DNA of 64,000 nucleotides. Source: Photobacterium iliopiscarium. GTDB taxonomy: Bacteria; Pseudomonadota; Gammaproteobacteria; Enterobacterales; Vibrionaceae. A model generated the notes under the pieces. The model did no database searches and was not told the origin of the DNA. It saw nothing but the letters and a program-made list of their open reading frames with translations. Made by a program: the position numbers and the translations under genes. Where the stretch lies: the NCBI RefSeq assembly GCF_003026395.1, contig NZ_PYOO01000001.1:186001-250000 (forward strand). The letters are read 5' to 3'. This document shows, piece by piece, positions 6,961 through 16,239 of the stretch (positions within the stretch are counted from its first letter, which is position 1; each line of letters starts with the position of its first letter).

Positions 6961-7809
6961 ATGTACAACACCCTGTTTTCTCGCGTATCACTCGCTGCAA
7001 TGATTGCTGTTGTTGCGGGTTGTAGTTCAACACCACCACCACCGCCAACACCGGCACCTGATTACAGTTTTAAAACAGCAGCCCAAAAATTCATCGCTGC
7101 CGATAGCGCGCGCAGCAATGGTGTTGTTGTTGATAAAGGGATGTTTTATCCAAAAGAAACCTTTGCTTATAGCTACCGTTATTGCACCAATAGCGATCAA
7201 CAAGCACAACAAGATATGGCACAATTTAATCAGTTAGCCGCCAAGACTTGTTCAGTTAACAAAGGTTCACTGGTTAATTTAGATACTGGCACGTGGTGTG
7301 TCCAACATGCCAATACAGATCAAGAAACGCCCCTCTTTGCTGCTCGCATTTCTTCTATTGATCTATGGGCTGATATTTGTTCTGGTGGCCCTTTCGTCAC
7401 TATGCGTATTATTGAAAACCGTGATATTCCGCAGTCAGCATGGGTAGATGGTGCCGCATTATTAGGTTATCAACCTTATTCTGTGCATCGTACATTAATG
7501 AGCTCTAAAGCCATTGAGCAACTTGATGACGCCACTCCACCACCAGCAGAAGAAGCATGGACTGAAGAGACAGCCTTTATTGCGACTCATGTAGGTGAGA
7601 CTGTGTGTATGTATAAAAAGTCGAAAGACGATGCTTACGGCGTGACGTATAAAGGCACGATTGAGAGCGTAAAGGATAACCGTGTACGTGTACTTGCAAC
7701 ACGTAAGATAAAAGGTGATGTGCGTATCGCACCAATCTCTACACCGTTGCCATGGCACAAAAAAGCCATTATCGAAGCAGACGCTAAATCTTGGTTTATC
7801 TGTCAATAA
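6961..7809 (+). CDS. outer-membrane or periplasmic lipoprotein of unknown function
   Basis: The 282-residue product begins with a lipoprotein signal: hydrophobic core SLAAMIAVV, lipobox VAGC with the acylated Cys at residue 21, then a proline run (SSTPPPPPTPAP) as tether. Ser-Ser after the Cys favours the outer membrane. The mature domain has several cysteines (YCTNSD, KTCSVNK, TWCVQH, DICSGG, ETVCMYK), suggesting disulfides. I do not recognise a named family. The start ATG follows a G-rich stretch (CTGGGGG). It is monocistronic and closed by the bidirectional terminator at 7853-7897. Confidence 0.75.
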   Translation: MYNTLFSRVSLAAMIAVVAGCSSTPPPPPTPAPDYSFKTAAQKFIAADSARSNGVVVDKGMFYPKETFAYSYRYCTNSDQQAQQDMAQFNQLAAKTCSVNKGSLVNLDTGTWCVQHANTDQETPLFAARISSIDLWADICSGGPFVTMRIIENRDIPQSAWVDGAALLGYQPYSVHRTLMSSKAIEQLDDATPPPAEEAWTEETAFIATHVGETVCMYKKSKDDAYGVTYKGTIESVKDNRVRVLATRKIKGDVRIAPISTPLPWHKKAIIEADAKSWFICQ

Positions 7810-7852
7810 AACGAGTTTATTTGTCAATAAATTAGTTTATCTGCTACAAAAA

Positions 7853-7897
7853 AAATAACGGCTACATTTAATCAATAAATGCAGCCGTTATTTTTTC
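7853..7897. terminator. bidirectional terminator
   Basis: AATAACGGCTACATTTA pairs with TAAATGCAGCCGTTATT (one mismatch) around AATCAA-type loop bases. An A-tract precedes and a T-tract follows the stem. It serves both the lipoprotein gene (+) and the convergent lysophospholipase gene (-). Confidence 0.85.
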
Positions 7898-7907
7898 TTC
7901 AATCAAT

Positions 7908-8885
7908 TTACACTATAAATTGATTAAAAAAAGCCAACGTTTCACAAAGTGCTTGATTACGTATTATGTCTTTTTCCATTAAAATTTCGTGGCGCGCATT
8001 ACGTATCACTTTCATATGACAGTATTTATTCTGACCACAAAACCGTTGATGACTATTATTATCAACAATAGTGTCACTACCCGCTTGCAGTAAAAGTATG
8101 GGAATGTCTATTTTTTCAACATCTCGAATACAGTGATCTGCCGCCTCAATGGCTTGCCATAACCAACGAGAGCTTGGACCACCAATACGTAACTCCGGAT
8201 GGATTTGATATAAATGCTTTGCCCAAACATAACGTAATTTACTTTGGCACAAGGCGTTATCTTCAAATGGCTCTTCGTGGTAAGGTTTTTGTCCTAAGAC
8301 ATACGCAGGTTCGTGTTGATAATGTTCCATGATCTTAGCGATAGAAGATGCCACCAGCTTTAACGGCACAGGCATGTAAATACCAAACATTGGTGCATTC
8401 AGCACTACCGCATCAAAATGGCTATTGTATTTTTCTAAGTAAAGGGTGGTAATTGCACCGCCCATTGAGTGAGCCAATAAAAAACGATGTTGATAGGTTT
8501 TTTCTTTATTAACGACGTCAGTAACAAATGCATGTAAATCATCAACATAATCATCAAAATTATCTACATGTCCTAACTCAGGATCTGTCGTTAATCGTTC
8601 AGAAGCACCTTGACCACGATGATCATAACCATAAACATCATAACCTTGTCGTGAAAATTCAAAGAAAATCTCTTGATACTTCCAAAAACTCTCATTACGG
8701 CCATTTACAATCACAATACAGCGGGTATTAATAGGATTAGTGACACTGATCCATTGAATTTGGATCCCATCTTTACCACTAAATGTACTTTGTTTACGCT
8801 GCAACCACATACTATGAACGTCATTTTCCATTAACTGTGTAAACAGCGACTCCTTGGTTGAAAATTCAACATTATTCTGGTTCAT
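7908..8885 (-). CDS. pldB: alpha/beta hydrolase, lysophospholipase PldB-like
   Basis: The 325-residue product has the serine hydrolase fold of the Hydrolase_4 family. GYDHRGQGASE is at about 94-104, the nucleophile elbow AHSMGGA at about 144-150, an acidic residue in GSDTIVDN near 276, and the catalytic His in NARHEIL near 304. E. coli PldB (lysophospholipase L2, 340 residues) has the same layout and removes the remaining acyl chain from lysophospholipids at the inner membrane. No signal peptide is visible. It lies 69 bases downstream of the patatin gene on the same strand, so two lipid-acting enzymes may be co-transcribed. The substrate is inferred. Confidence 0.75.
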   Translation of the reverse strand: MNQNNVEFSTKESLFTQLMENDVHSMWLQRKQSTFSGKDGIQIQWISVTNPINTRCIVIVNGRNESFWKYQEIFFEFSRQGYDVYGYDHRGQGASERLTTDPELGHVDNFDDYVDDLHAFVTDVVNKEKTYQHRFLLAHSMGGAITTLYLEKYNSHFDAVVLNAPMFGIYMPVPLKLVASSIAKIMEHYQHEPAYVLGQKPYHEEPFEDNALCQSKLRYVWAKHLYQIHPELRIGGPSSRWLWQAIEAADHCIRDVEKIDIPILLLQAGSDTIVDNNSHQRFCGQNKYCHMKVIRNARHEILMEKDIIRNQALCETLAFFNQFIV

Positions 8886-8954
8886 TTATTAGCAACTTCT
8901 TTGTAAAGGCTCCTCAAATATCACTTTTACAATAGCATCCGTCGAAGATTAGAA

Positions 8955-9944
8955 TTAAGCATATTTCATTAAATCAACATTCTCAGTTGCATGTTTATAA
9001 TCAGTTTTATAAGGCGCATCTTTAATATTAATATGACGACCAACAGTATTTAAAAAATAAGTACCTGATTGATACCCCAAGTGATAATCCATATCAAGTG
9101 ACGCCAAATCACTGCCGATCATTTTTGAACTCAATGGCTTTTGCGGATGAATTTCAAAAATAGTAACGTCATCGGGTGGATTATTTAAGAACGCTTGAGT
9201 TTTTCGGTAATTATCTTCATGTTCTAACAACATTTCAATCATACCCGCCGCTTTAGAATGCCCTAAAGCACGACGAATATTTGTCATCCAACAATGATCA
9301 AATGAAGTATCTATTGGCACAGTTCGTATTACTACAATATGACGATAACCGCGTTCATACGCTTCTTGTACTGGAATAGGGGCACATAACCCCCCATCAA
9401 CCCAAAATTCATTTTGAGAATATATTGGTTGTTTATTTAAAACAGGTACAGCACATGAGGCTTTCAATGCCAGCGACCAATTATCGCTATTTAAATTGAA
9501 ATACGCAGCCTGATGACTTGTAATTCCACTCGCAGAAGCTAGCACTGTTCGTGAGCGCATATTTTCGCGCCCTTGTTGCCAGTCAAGCTCAAGATTAGTT
9601 CGAGTTTGTTTCATTAACCAATCAAGATCGAGCCCTTCGCGACCAAAAATAAACCGATAAACATCAAAAAAGTGATGATCTGTCGTTGCTTGAGTAATAA
9701 CTCGATATGCGTGCTTATATTGTCCACAAATATACGATGCTAAATTAAGTGATCCAGCTGATGTGCCCACCATCAACGAAAATGGATTAAAATCAGCTTC
9801 CAAAAAAGCATCTAAGACACCAGCAGTAAAAATACCACGTTGGCCTCCGCCTTCGGTCACCAATGCTATTTTAGAAATGTCGCTTGAATCGAAGGAAAAT
9901 CCGTCAATATTTTGTACTGCATAAGAGATGTGTTTACCAGTCAT
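8955..9944 (-). CDS. patatin-like phospholipase (YjjU-like)
   Basis: The 329-residue product has all patatin elements: oxyanion-hole EGGGQRGIFTAG, nucleophile motif GTSAGS, and the catalytic Asp in DGGLCAPIPV. The closest well-known relative by layout is E. coli YjjU. Members hydrolyse acyl esters of phospholipids with a Ser-Asp dyad. The start at 9944 places about 23 residues before IALVTEGGG, as in YjjU. An ATG 22 codons upstream is possible but has no ribosome binding site. No signal peptide is present, so it is probably cytosolic or membrane-associated. Confidence 0.85.
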   Translation of the reverse strand: MTGKHISYAVQNIDGFSFDSSDISKIALVTEGGGQRGIFTAGVLDAFLEADFNPFSLMVGTSAGSLNLASYICGQYKHAYRVITQATTDHHFFDVYRFIFGREGLDLDWLMKQTRTNLELDWQQGRENMRSRTVLASASGITSHQAAYFNLNSDNWSLALKASCAVPVLNKQPIYSQNEFWVDGGLCAPIPVQEAYERGYRHIVVIRTVPIDTSFDHCWMTNIRRALGHSKAAGMIEMLLEHEDNYRKTQAFLNNPPDDVTIFEIHPQKPLSSKMIGSDLASLDMDYHLGYQSGTYFLNTVGRHINIKDAPYKTDYKHATENVDLMKYA

Positions 9945-10099
9945 AACCTTTTTACTTTTTTTGGGGCATTTGTCATACAAATTCGTTTCAGAAGTGGTCA
10001 GTATAATCATTGTTGCGTTAAGTATAAATTACTCAAAATAATAACTGATATTCTAAATATGAGCCTCTTGACTCACTATAAAGACGCACAACCATATAA

Positions 10100-11419
10100 T
10101 TATTCAGTCATATAAGATAAAAATATTTTATGGATATCAACCTGTGCTTTTAGTTTTGCCGCTAACAAATACAACCCACCTAATTTACGGTGTAAGAAAA
10201 TGGCGTCCACTGGTGGTGTATGCCAATATCCTTGTTTCATACTTAACTGGCTACCAGCATCACGTATGCGATGCACCATATTTGATTGTCCAAAATCATA
10301 TACGCCCTGATACTTCAATGGTTCACAAGCCTCTAAACACAGAGCTAATAACGCCTGTTGCGCTTGAGGTTCAATTGGCTGAGAGAAAAAACCAATCTGT
10401 TTTAATGCGGCTAACATTTGCGGTTGATCATCTGTCACAGCCCCTGTCATTAACTGACGATAACCTTCAGAAATATATTGTGGATAAACTCGTGTAGCAC
10501 CAAAATCAAGTAAGACTAATTGTTGAGTATCAATGTCATAACGATAGTTAGCAAAATTAGGATCTGTCTGTACTAACCTAAATTCAAACACTTCTCGAAA
10601 CATTAAGTTAAAAGCGAGCTCTATAACATGATTTCGTACCGCTTGCGGTTGATGCTCTAATTTATCCACATCAATTCCACCAACAAACGTCATCGCAAGA
10701 ATATGTGACGTTGTCAGATCATCGGCAATATTCGGTAAGACATAACGAGTATCAGAAGCTAATAATTGACGGTATTGCTTTACATATTGCGCTTCAAGTA
10801 AATAATCCGCTTCTGCATGCAGTTGTTTTTTAGCTTCATTCAATAATTCAGACACATCGATTTGCTTTGGCACTAACCCACTAATATTCAATAACGTCGC
10901 CACATTATTTACGTCACTATCAATGCTTTTATTAATGCCGGGATATTGAATTTTCAACGCCAATAAACGTCCGTCTTGGGTTGTCGCTTTATGCACTTGT
11001 CCAATAGATGCCGCTGCAATCGGATAGAATGAAAATTGACTAAATTGTTGCTGCCAATCATTACCCCATTGCTGCTCTAGAGAGTGATTTAATTGACTAA
11101 TGGGCATTGGTTTGGCATTTGCCTGCAAGCGAGACAATAATTCAGTTAATTGTGGTGGTAGTAAATCGCCACTGTCCATGGATAATAATTGACCCACTTT
11201 CATCGCTGCACCACGTAAATCTGCGAGTTGGTCAGCGACACGTTTAACGTTATTTGGGGTTAAGATCAGTTCACTCACATGGGGACGGTGTCCTGTTGCT
11301 AATTGCTTTGCTCCCTCAGCAACCATACTCGAAGCAACCCGAGTCGCTAACGATCCAAGCTTAGCTAACCGTGATAATCGACCACTTGGTACTTTTGAAT
11401 ATTGCTTTTTATCATTCAT
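10100..11419 (-). CDS. ABC1/AarF-family atypical kinase (UbiB-like)
   Basis: The 439-residue product shows the ABC1 signatures: the KxGQ motif as MKVGQLLSMD near residue 76, the alanine-rich nucleotide loop AAASIGQVHKA, the Lys-bearing LALKIQYPG, QTDPNFANYRYD in place of the kinase catalytic loop, and LLDFGATR for the metal-binding DFG. It lacks the two C-terminal membrane helices of UbiB, so it is a paralogue, closer to the shorter AarF-like proteins. The family is linked to ubiquinone and lipid metabolism as an atypical ATPase/kinase; the exact role here is unknown. The ATG follows AGAGTGG. Confidence 0.85.
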   Translation of the reverse strand: MNDKKQYSKVPSGRLSRLAKLGSLATRVASSMVAEGAKQLATGHRPHVSELILTPNNVKRVADQLADLRGAAMKVGQLLSMDSGDLLPPQLTELLSRLQANAKPMPISQLNHSLEQQWGNDWQQQFSQFSFYPIAAASIGQVHKATTQDGRLLALKIQYPGINKSIDSDVNNVATLLNISGLVPKQIDVSELLNEAKKQLHAEADYLLEAQYVKQYRQLLASDTRYVLPNIADDLTTSHILAMTFVGGIDVDKLEHQPQAVRNHVIELAFNLMFREVFEFRLVQTDPNFANYRYDIDTQQLVLLDFGATRVYPQYISEGYRQLMTGAVTDDQPQMLAALKQIGFFSQPIEPQAQQALLALCLEACEPLKYQGVYDFGQSNMVHRIRDAGSQLSMKQGYWHTPPVDAIFLHRKLGGLYLLAAKLKAQVDIHKIFLSYMTE

Positions 11420-11530
11420 TTAACCACTCTTTGTTATAGTCTGTTATCTCTACTCTTTAACGATTATTGTTAATATTATCACAAAACACACAACCAAACC
11501 CTGACACAAAATAGCGATAAACAGTCGAAA

Positions 11531-11577
11531 AAAAGGCCGACAATGACAGCTAAAAATAGCGTTCATTATCGGCCTTT
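11531..11577 (-). terminator. Rho-independent terminator of the peptide transporter gene
   Basis: On the minus strand AAAAGGCCGATAATGAACGCT and AGC-GTCATTGTCGGCC form a long stem (one small mismatch region), followed by TTTTTTT. It lies 15 bases beyond the stop codon of the gene at 11592. Confidence 0.85.
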
Positions 11578-11591
11578 TCTAATAGTGGCAA

Positions 11592-13052
11592 TTAATCGTA
11601 TTCAGGTTCGTTACGATTTTTAAAGTTCACTAATAAACCAAGCACTAATACCACCACTGTTACTATGAAAATTGATTGGAATACATGGTGATACTGTGTA
11701 GCTGAAGCTATTAAGTCTGCTGTATTGGTTGCTTGTGTACCCGTTGATGTGAGCTCTGCAATATTCGCTGCTAAATAGTTAGCCACCGAGCCCCCCATTA
11801 GCATATAAATACCTGCCACTGTACCCGTTGCACCTTGAGGGTTCATACGTGTAATCGCAGATAATGCAACAGGGTCAATAAACAACTCAGCAATACCAAT
11901 TAAGAATAGACCAATAAACAGCCATAAGAATGTTGTATGACCGCTTACCATGGCTAATTTAGACGATAATGTAATTAAGCTGAAACCCGCAGTCAGCAAA
12001 AACAGACCAATATTAAGTTTCGTTAAAGTCCGTACTGAAATTTGACGAGCAGCTAATACTTTCCACAGCCAAGCAACAGCAATACCACCGACAATAACCG
12101 CAACAGGATTCACTGATTGGAAAAATGCGGTTGGAATATGGTAACCAAAGATATCGGTATCAATATTACGCTCAATGAACAAACTGATAGAACTACCACC
12201 TTGTTGATCAAATGCCCAAAACACCATACCAAACAACATAAAGTAAATAATCGCATTTAATTTCTTACGATCTTCTGTACTGCTCTTACGGTATAAACGG
12301 AACATCTGTAATGCAGAGAAAGCTAAAACAACAGCAAGAATATAACCCGCAAGTAAATCTTGTAACACAAAGACTAAACCCGCAGCACAAACAATGACGC
12401 CAAGAATAATCAATTGCCAATGGCTAAAACCAGCGGTCTTTTTACGTAATGCTGGTAGATTGGCTTTTTGTACATGCGTGAAGTGTTTACGCCCAGTACT
12501 AAAGATAATCAAACCAATAAGCATACCAATACCAGCTAAGGCAAAACCGACGTTCCAGCCCCAACGGCTCGCAGCATAACCACAGAATATCGGCGCTAAT
12601 GCTGAACCAATATTACCGCCAATATAGGAAATAGAAAATCCAGACTCACGTGCGTCTTCATGATCTTTATATAACTCACCCAATAAACAGCTTGAGTTAG
12701 TTTTAAAAAAACCATAACCACAGATGATCAATGCGAGTGCCGCATAGAGCATCGTATTATCATGACTTGGAATACTCAGCACGGCGTGCCCAGCAACCAT
12801 CAATGAGCCACCAATAATAACTGACCAATAGTTACCCAAATAACGGTCAGCTAAATAGCCACCTAAAATTGGAGTCACATAAACAAGTGATGTATAAGCA
12901 CCATAAAGGGCATATGCATGGTCGTCAGACATTAAAAGTTTTTGCGTTAAAAATAGGATTAATAACGACCGCATGCCGTAATAACTAAAGAATTCCCACA
13001 TCTGGATCGCAATGAGGTGAAAAAGCCCTTTAGGCTGAGAGGATAATTGCAT
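11592..13052 (-). CDS. POT-family proton-dependent oligopeptide transporter
   Basis: The 486-residue membrane protein has about 14 hydrophobic helices and the POT signature near its N terminus, EFFSYYGMRSLLI. GGYLADRYLGNYW and the later FGMVFWAFDQQGGSS helix are also characteristic. E. coli DtpA-D are the nearest relatives; they import di- and tripeptides with protons across the inner membrane. The family's usual E..ERF is EFF here. I chose the start at 13052 because TTAGGAAAC precedes it at good distance; an ATG eight codons upstream lacks a binding site. It is monocistronic. Confidence 0.88.
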   Translation of the reverse strand: MQLSSQPKGLFHLIAIQMWEFFSYYGMRSLLILFLTQKLLMSDDHAYALYGAYTSLVYVTPILGGYLADRYLGNYWSVIIGGSLMVAGHAVLSIPSHDNTMLYAALALIICGYGFFKTNSSCLLGELYKDHEDARESGFSISYIGGNIGSALAPIFCGYAASRWGWNVGFALAGIGMLIGLIIFSTGRKHFTHVQKANLPALRKKTAGFSHWQLIILGVIVCAAGLVFVLQDLLAGYILAVVLAFSALQMFRLYRKSSTEDRKKLNAIIYFMLFGMVFWAFDQQGGSSISLFIERNIDTDIFGYHIPTAFFQSVNPVAVIVGGIAVAWLWKVLAARQISVRTLTKLNIGLFLLTAGFSLITLSSKLAMVSGHTTFLWLFIGLFLIGIAELFIDPVALSAITRMNPQGATGTVAGIYMLMGGSVANYLAANIAELTSTGTQATNTADLIASATQYHHVFQSIFIVTVVVLVLGLLVNFKNRNEPEYD

Positions 13053-13435
13053 ATTGTTTCCTAATAAAGGGGCCATATAGGCTAACGGTAATAATTGTTA
13101 TTTGATTTGAAATACCGTTGGTATTTAATACTGAAAATACACTGAACAAGCTCAAGCTCAAGCTTAATCTTACTCCATATTTAGTATCTTAATTTTCATA
13201 TAAATAAAATGGACATTATCGTATATAAAAAATGGCAAACGATTATATGCCATTTCTCGACATTATCTACTTGCAGTTACATTTTCGCAACCAATATCAC
13301 ATAAAAAATCATTTACAATCCAACTACTGCATATTAATTCATTTTTAGCACAATAAAAAAACCGCCAAATGATCTGTTGAAACATCAACAACCACTTAAC
13401 GGCTTTTATTTATTAACAACTAATAACAATTATAA
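13053..13435. other. intergenic region with a terminator and a transporter promoter
   Basis: About 380 AT-rich bases. The left part must hold the promoter of the peptide transporter gene and the right part the terminator of trmY (13362-13403). Between them I see only a short direct repeat (CAAGCTCAAGCTCAAGC near 13148) and no frame or clear operator. Confidence 0.5.
13362..13403 (-). terminator. terminator of trmY
   Basis: On the minus strand GCCGTTAAGTGGTTGTTGA pairs imperfectly, with several G-U pairs, with TTCAACAGATCATTTGGCGG, followed by TTTTTTT. It lies about 30 bases past the trmY stop codon. Confidence 0.6.
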
Positions 13436-14032
13436 TTATAGCGTTAAATCCAATTCATTATGTATTAATACAATGCACTGCGAAGCAAATAGCATTTTAG
13501 GCCCTAAACTGATTTTTTCTGCACCTAAACGTTTCAAGCTATTAAAGCTCTTTTTCGGCATTGGCATGTGATCAGTAAGTAAAAAACAAGGATTTGCCGC
13601 TAGCTCGATATCTCGAATAAAGTCACCTTTTTTATCGAGCATATATAATTGGTAATCTTCTGCCAGCTCACTCACTAATTTTTCAAAACTAATGGTACGA
13701 ACAACAATACCCGGTTCAACATTACGTTGTTGTTCTTTCGCCATCCCTAATGATTTATCTAAAGCATGCGCAATTTTATCAAGCCAAGCTTGCTCATGAA
13801 AACCTGATAAATTAGTAATATCATTAGAACTAAAGCTAATAGTGCGTGAGAAATCTTGAGTACTTTCAAGAACCAAATGCACCATAATATCTTCACGATG
13901 TGATTGCGCTACAAAAATAGCATTCATTAAAACGTGAGCCAAAATCTCAGTGTGAGCATCTTGTCCAACTGAAGCTAATAACATCTTACTGTCTGTTGGA
14001 GCAGAACGGGCTCGTAATACGAAAGCGCGCAT
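13436..14032 (-). CDS. trmY: TrmY-family pseudouridine N1-methyltransferase
   Basis: The 198-residue product matches the TrmY family (formerly DUF358): MRAFVLRARSAPTDSK at the start, VLMNAIFVAQSHRED, VLESTQDFSRTISFSS, and the SPOUT-type C-terminal knot region PCFLLTDHMPMPKKSF...GAEKISLGP. Archaeal TrmY makes N1-methylpseudouridine at tRNA position 54 from S-adenosylmethionine. Bacteria normally have ribothymidine there, so the target of the Vibrionaceae member is unclear. A second ATG two codons upstream (14038) is equally open; I chose the one that fits the family start MRAFVLRAR. It is monocistronic. Confidence 0.85.
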   Translation of the reverse strand: MRAFVLRARSAPTDSKMLLASVGQDAHTEILAHVLMNAIFVAQSHREDIMVHLVLESTQDFSRTISFSSNDITNLSGFHEQAWLDKIAHALDKSLGMAKEQQRNVEPGIVVRTISFEKLVSELAEDYQLYMLDKKGDFIRDIELAANPCFLLTDHMPMPKKSFNSLKRLGAEKISLGPKMLFASQCIVLIHNELDLTL

Positions 14033-14201
14033 AATCAATATCCTAGAAGTTTGAAATTTTCTCGTTAATCATTCACAACCGAAAATTAACGATAGATAAT
14101 TACTATTATCCTAGGTTTTACAGTCGATGTAACCTTAAATAATAAAATCAGCAAAAGAATACTGATTAGTCGCTATTATTAATAGGTATCAGGAGGATCT
14201 T

Positions 14202-14600
14202 ATGAAATTAATCTTATTCTATGACAGCAGTTGTCCACTCTGTGTTACTGAAATGCGTCAACTACAAACACACAATAACCATCAACAGCTTCTGTTTGAG
14301 GATATTCTTGCACCTGATTTTAATCAACGCTTCCCTTATATAAAGGTTACTGACGCCTCTACAATATTACATGGATTATATTTCCCTGATCCTCAACAAT
14401 CACCCCAATTATTACTCGGACTTGATGTCACTTGTCTTGCTTGGAAATCAATAGGAAAGAAAAAATGGTTAGCATTACTACGCTGGCCTATCATTGGTTT
14501 TTTTGCCGATAAATGTTATTTATTTTTTGCCCGTAATCGCTACAGAATTTCCTATTTATTTACGGGAAAATCACGCTGTAAAAATTGTAAAATCGATTGA
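14202..14600 (+). CDS. DCC-family thiol-disulfide oxidoreductase-like protein
   Basis: The 132-residue product starts with the DCC (DUF393) motif LFYDSSCPLCVTEM, in which the CPLC pair sits at residues 11-14 in a thioredoxin-like first strand-helix. The C-terminal part has a hydrophobic helix (LALLRWPIIGFFADKCYLFFA) and ends SRCKNCKID with another cysteine pair. Members are predicted redox proteins; no partner is known here. A strong AGGAGG seven bases before the ATG fixes the start. Confidence 0.8.
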   Translation: MKLILFYDSSCPLCVTEMRQLQTHNNHQQLLFEDILAPDFNQRFPYIKVTDASTILHGLYFPDPQQSPQLLLGLDVTCLAWKSIGKKKWLALLRWPIIGFFADKCYLFFARNRYRISYLFTGKSRCKNCKID

Positions 14601-14757
14601 TAATAGCCCACTACCAAACAAAGAGGCTTACCTGAGCGCGTAACAAGCCGCAACGCATGTCGAGAGTCAAAGGGGGGAAGAAATCATTGTAATGATAAAC
14701 ACACAGATTATATTGATCGTTTGCACTTACGTCATATCTAAATGAAACAAATAAAAA

Positions 14758-14786
14758 ACGGGCGAGTTACTGAGTAACTCGCCCGT
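14758..14786. terminator. terminator of purA
   Basis: ACGGGCGAGTTA and TAACTCGCCCGT form a perfect 12-bp stem with a five-base loop; on the minus strand it is followed by TTTTTTA. It lies 23 bases beyond the purA stop codon. The plus strand lacks a good T-tract, so it serves mainly purA. Confidence 0.85.
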
Positions 14787-14809
14787 TATAGTGTTTGATT
14801 ACGCTACGA

Positions 14810-16066
14810 TTAACGTAGGATCATTTGTTCGCGCTCAGGACCTACTGATACCATTTTAACTGGCACACCCATTAGTTCTTCAATGCGAAGTACGTACTGT
14901 TGTGCACCTTCTGGTAATTCGTCAAACTTACGACAACCCGTAATGTCTTCATCCCAACCCATCATTTGCTCATAAACTGCTGTTAGTGATGCAGTTTGAG
15001 GCCAAATTGGGTTTTCAGTGTGATCACCGTTGTAAGCAACACAGATCTTAAGATCTTTCATGCCACTTAGACAGTCAATCTTGGTTAATGCGATTTCTGT
15101 TGCTGCTTGTAGTTCAACACCATTACGTGTTGCAACAGCATCAAAGTAACCCATATCACGTGGACGGCCAGTTGTTGCGCCGAACTCTTTAGCATCTTCA
15201 CGGAATTGGTCTTGATCTTCCATTGCGGTGATCAACGTACCTGTACCTACTGAAGAACTGAATGATTTAGCAACAGCAATAACACGCTCAGGGTGAAGTG
15301 CTGGTAAACCACTACCGATACCAGCATAAGCTGCTGTCACGTTAGATGATGTTGTCCATGGGTATTCACCGTAAACTAAGTCACGACCAGCACCTAACTG
15401 TGCTTCAAACAATAATGTTTTGTCTTCTTTTTGTAGTGCTTTTAGTGGCTCAGTAACGTTACAAATGCTGTCACGCCAAGGTTGAGACACTTCAAGAAGC
15501 CACTCTGTCATTTCTTCAGCCGTTTGCGTAAATTCCATTGAAGGATATAACGCTTTAAGCTGTGGCAATTTCCAATCCATCATGAATTGAATACGCTCAA
15601 GAAGTACTGCGGGCTGATTTAACCAACCAACAAGAATACCCTTCTTCATTACACGGTCGCCATATGCAGGTGCGATACCTTGACGAGTTGAACCGTAAGC
15701 ACCAGCGCCTAGACGTTCTTCTTCTAGCGTATCTTCTAGTGCGTGTAATGGTAGACATAATGTTGCACGATCAGAGATGCAAAGTTTTACATCAACACCT
15801 GATGCTGCTACTTCTTCAATTTCTAGGCTTAATTTCTCTGGGCTGATAACCATACCAGGGCCTAAAACAGCAATACAATCAGGATTAAATACGCCGCTTG
15901 GTAATTGGTGTAGTTTAAAAGTACCAAAATCATTAACAACAGTATGACCTGCGTTATTACCACCTTGAAAACGAATACTCGCTGAAGCTTGGTCTGCTAA
16001 GAAATCAACAATACGACCTTTACCTTCATCACCCCAGTTAGCACCAACAACAACAATAGACGACAT
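14810..16066 (-). CDS. purA: adenylosuccinate synthetase, divergent paralogue
   Basis: The 418-residue enzyme couples IMP, aspartate and GTP to make adenylosuccinate in AMP synthesis. The P-loop is GANWGDEGKGR (residues 8-18; canonical PurA has GxQWGDEGKGK), followed by GGNNAGHTV, YGSTRQGIAPAYGDR, TTGRPRDMGYFD and VSVGPEREQMI, all in the expected order, so it should be active. It is shorter than E. coli PurA (432) and differs at usually invariant spots (Q to N, RPRR to RPRD), which suggests a second copy alongside a canonical purA elsewhere. It is divergent from a LysR-type regulator at 16240, which probably controls it. Confidence 0.88.
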   Translation of the reverse strand: MSSIVVVGANWGDEGKGRIVDFLADQASASIRFQGGNNAGHTVVNDFGTFKLHQLPSGVFNPDCIAVLGPGMVISPEKLSLEIEEVAASGVDVKLCISDRATLCLPLHALEDTLEEERLGAGAYGSTRQGIAPAYGDRVMKKGILVGWLNQPAVLLERIQFMMDWKLPQLKALYPSMEFTQTAEEMTEWLLEVSQPWRDSICNVTEPLKALQKEDKTLLFEAQLGAGRDLVYGEYPWTTSSNVTAAYAGIGSGLPALHPERVIAVAKSFSSSVGTGTLITAMEDQDQFREDAKEFGATTGRPRDMGYFDAVATRNGVELQAATEIALTKIDCLSGMKDLKICVAYNGDHTENPIWPQTASLTAVYEQMMGWDEDITGCRKFDELPEGAQQYVLRIEELMGVPVKMVSVGPEREQMILR

Positions 16067-16197
16067 AATTAATTCTCCTCAAAAGCGATGTCGTTATCCT
16101 ATGCTCAATAGCCCAATAAAAATAATTAATAATCGTTATTAACTTGATAAGAATCTCTTATATGGCGTACATTAGTGTTTGTCTTTATTAAGATAAT

Positions 16198-16212
16198 ATT
16201 ACTAACGGTAAT
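16198..16212 (+). promoter_or_regulatory. candidate LysR-type regulator site
   Basis: The palindrome ATTAC-TAACG-GTAAT contains the T-N11-A pattern of LysR-type sites. It lies between purA and the divergent LysR gene, 28 bases before the latter's start. The assignment is by motif and position only. Confidence 0.4.
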
Positions 16213-16239
16213 AACATCGAAACCAAATAGAAGGTAAAA

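Noticed and set aside
10144-10497. 117-codon plus-strand frame
   Set aside because: It lies wholly antisense to the well-supported ABC1 kinase gene and has no family resemblance.
13140-13165. Short CAAGCT direct repeat as a regulatory array
   Set aside because: Only about three units of six bases, with no symmetry; chance or simple slippage is enough.
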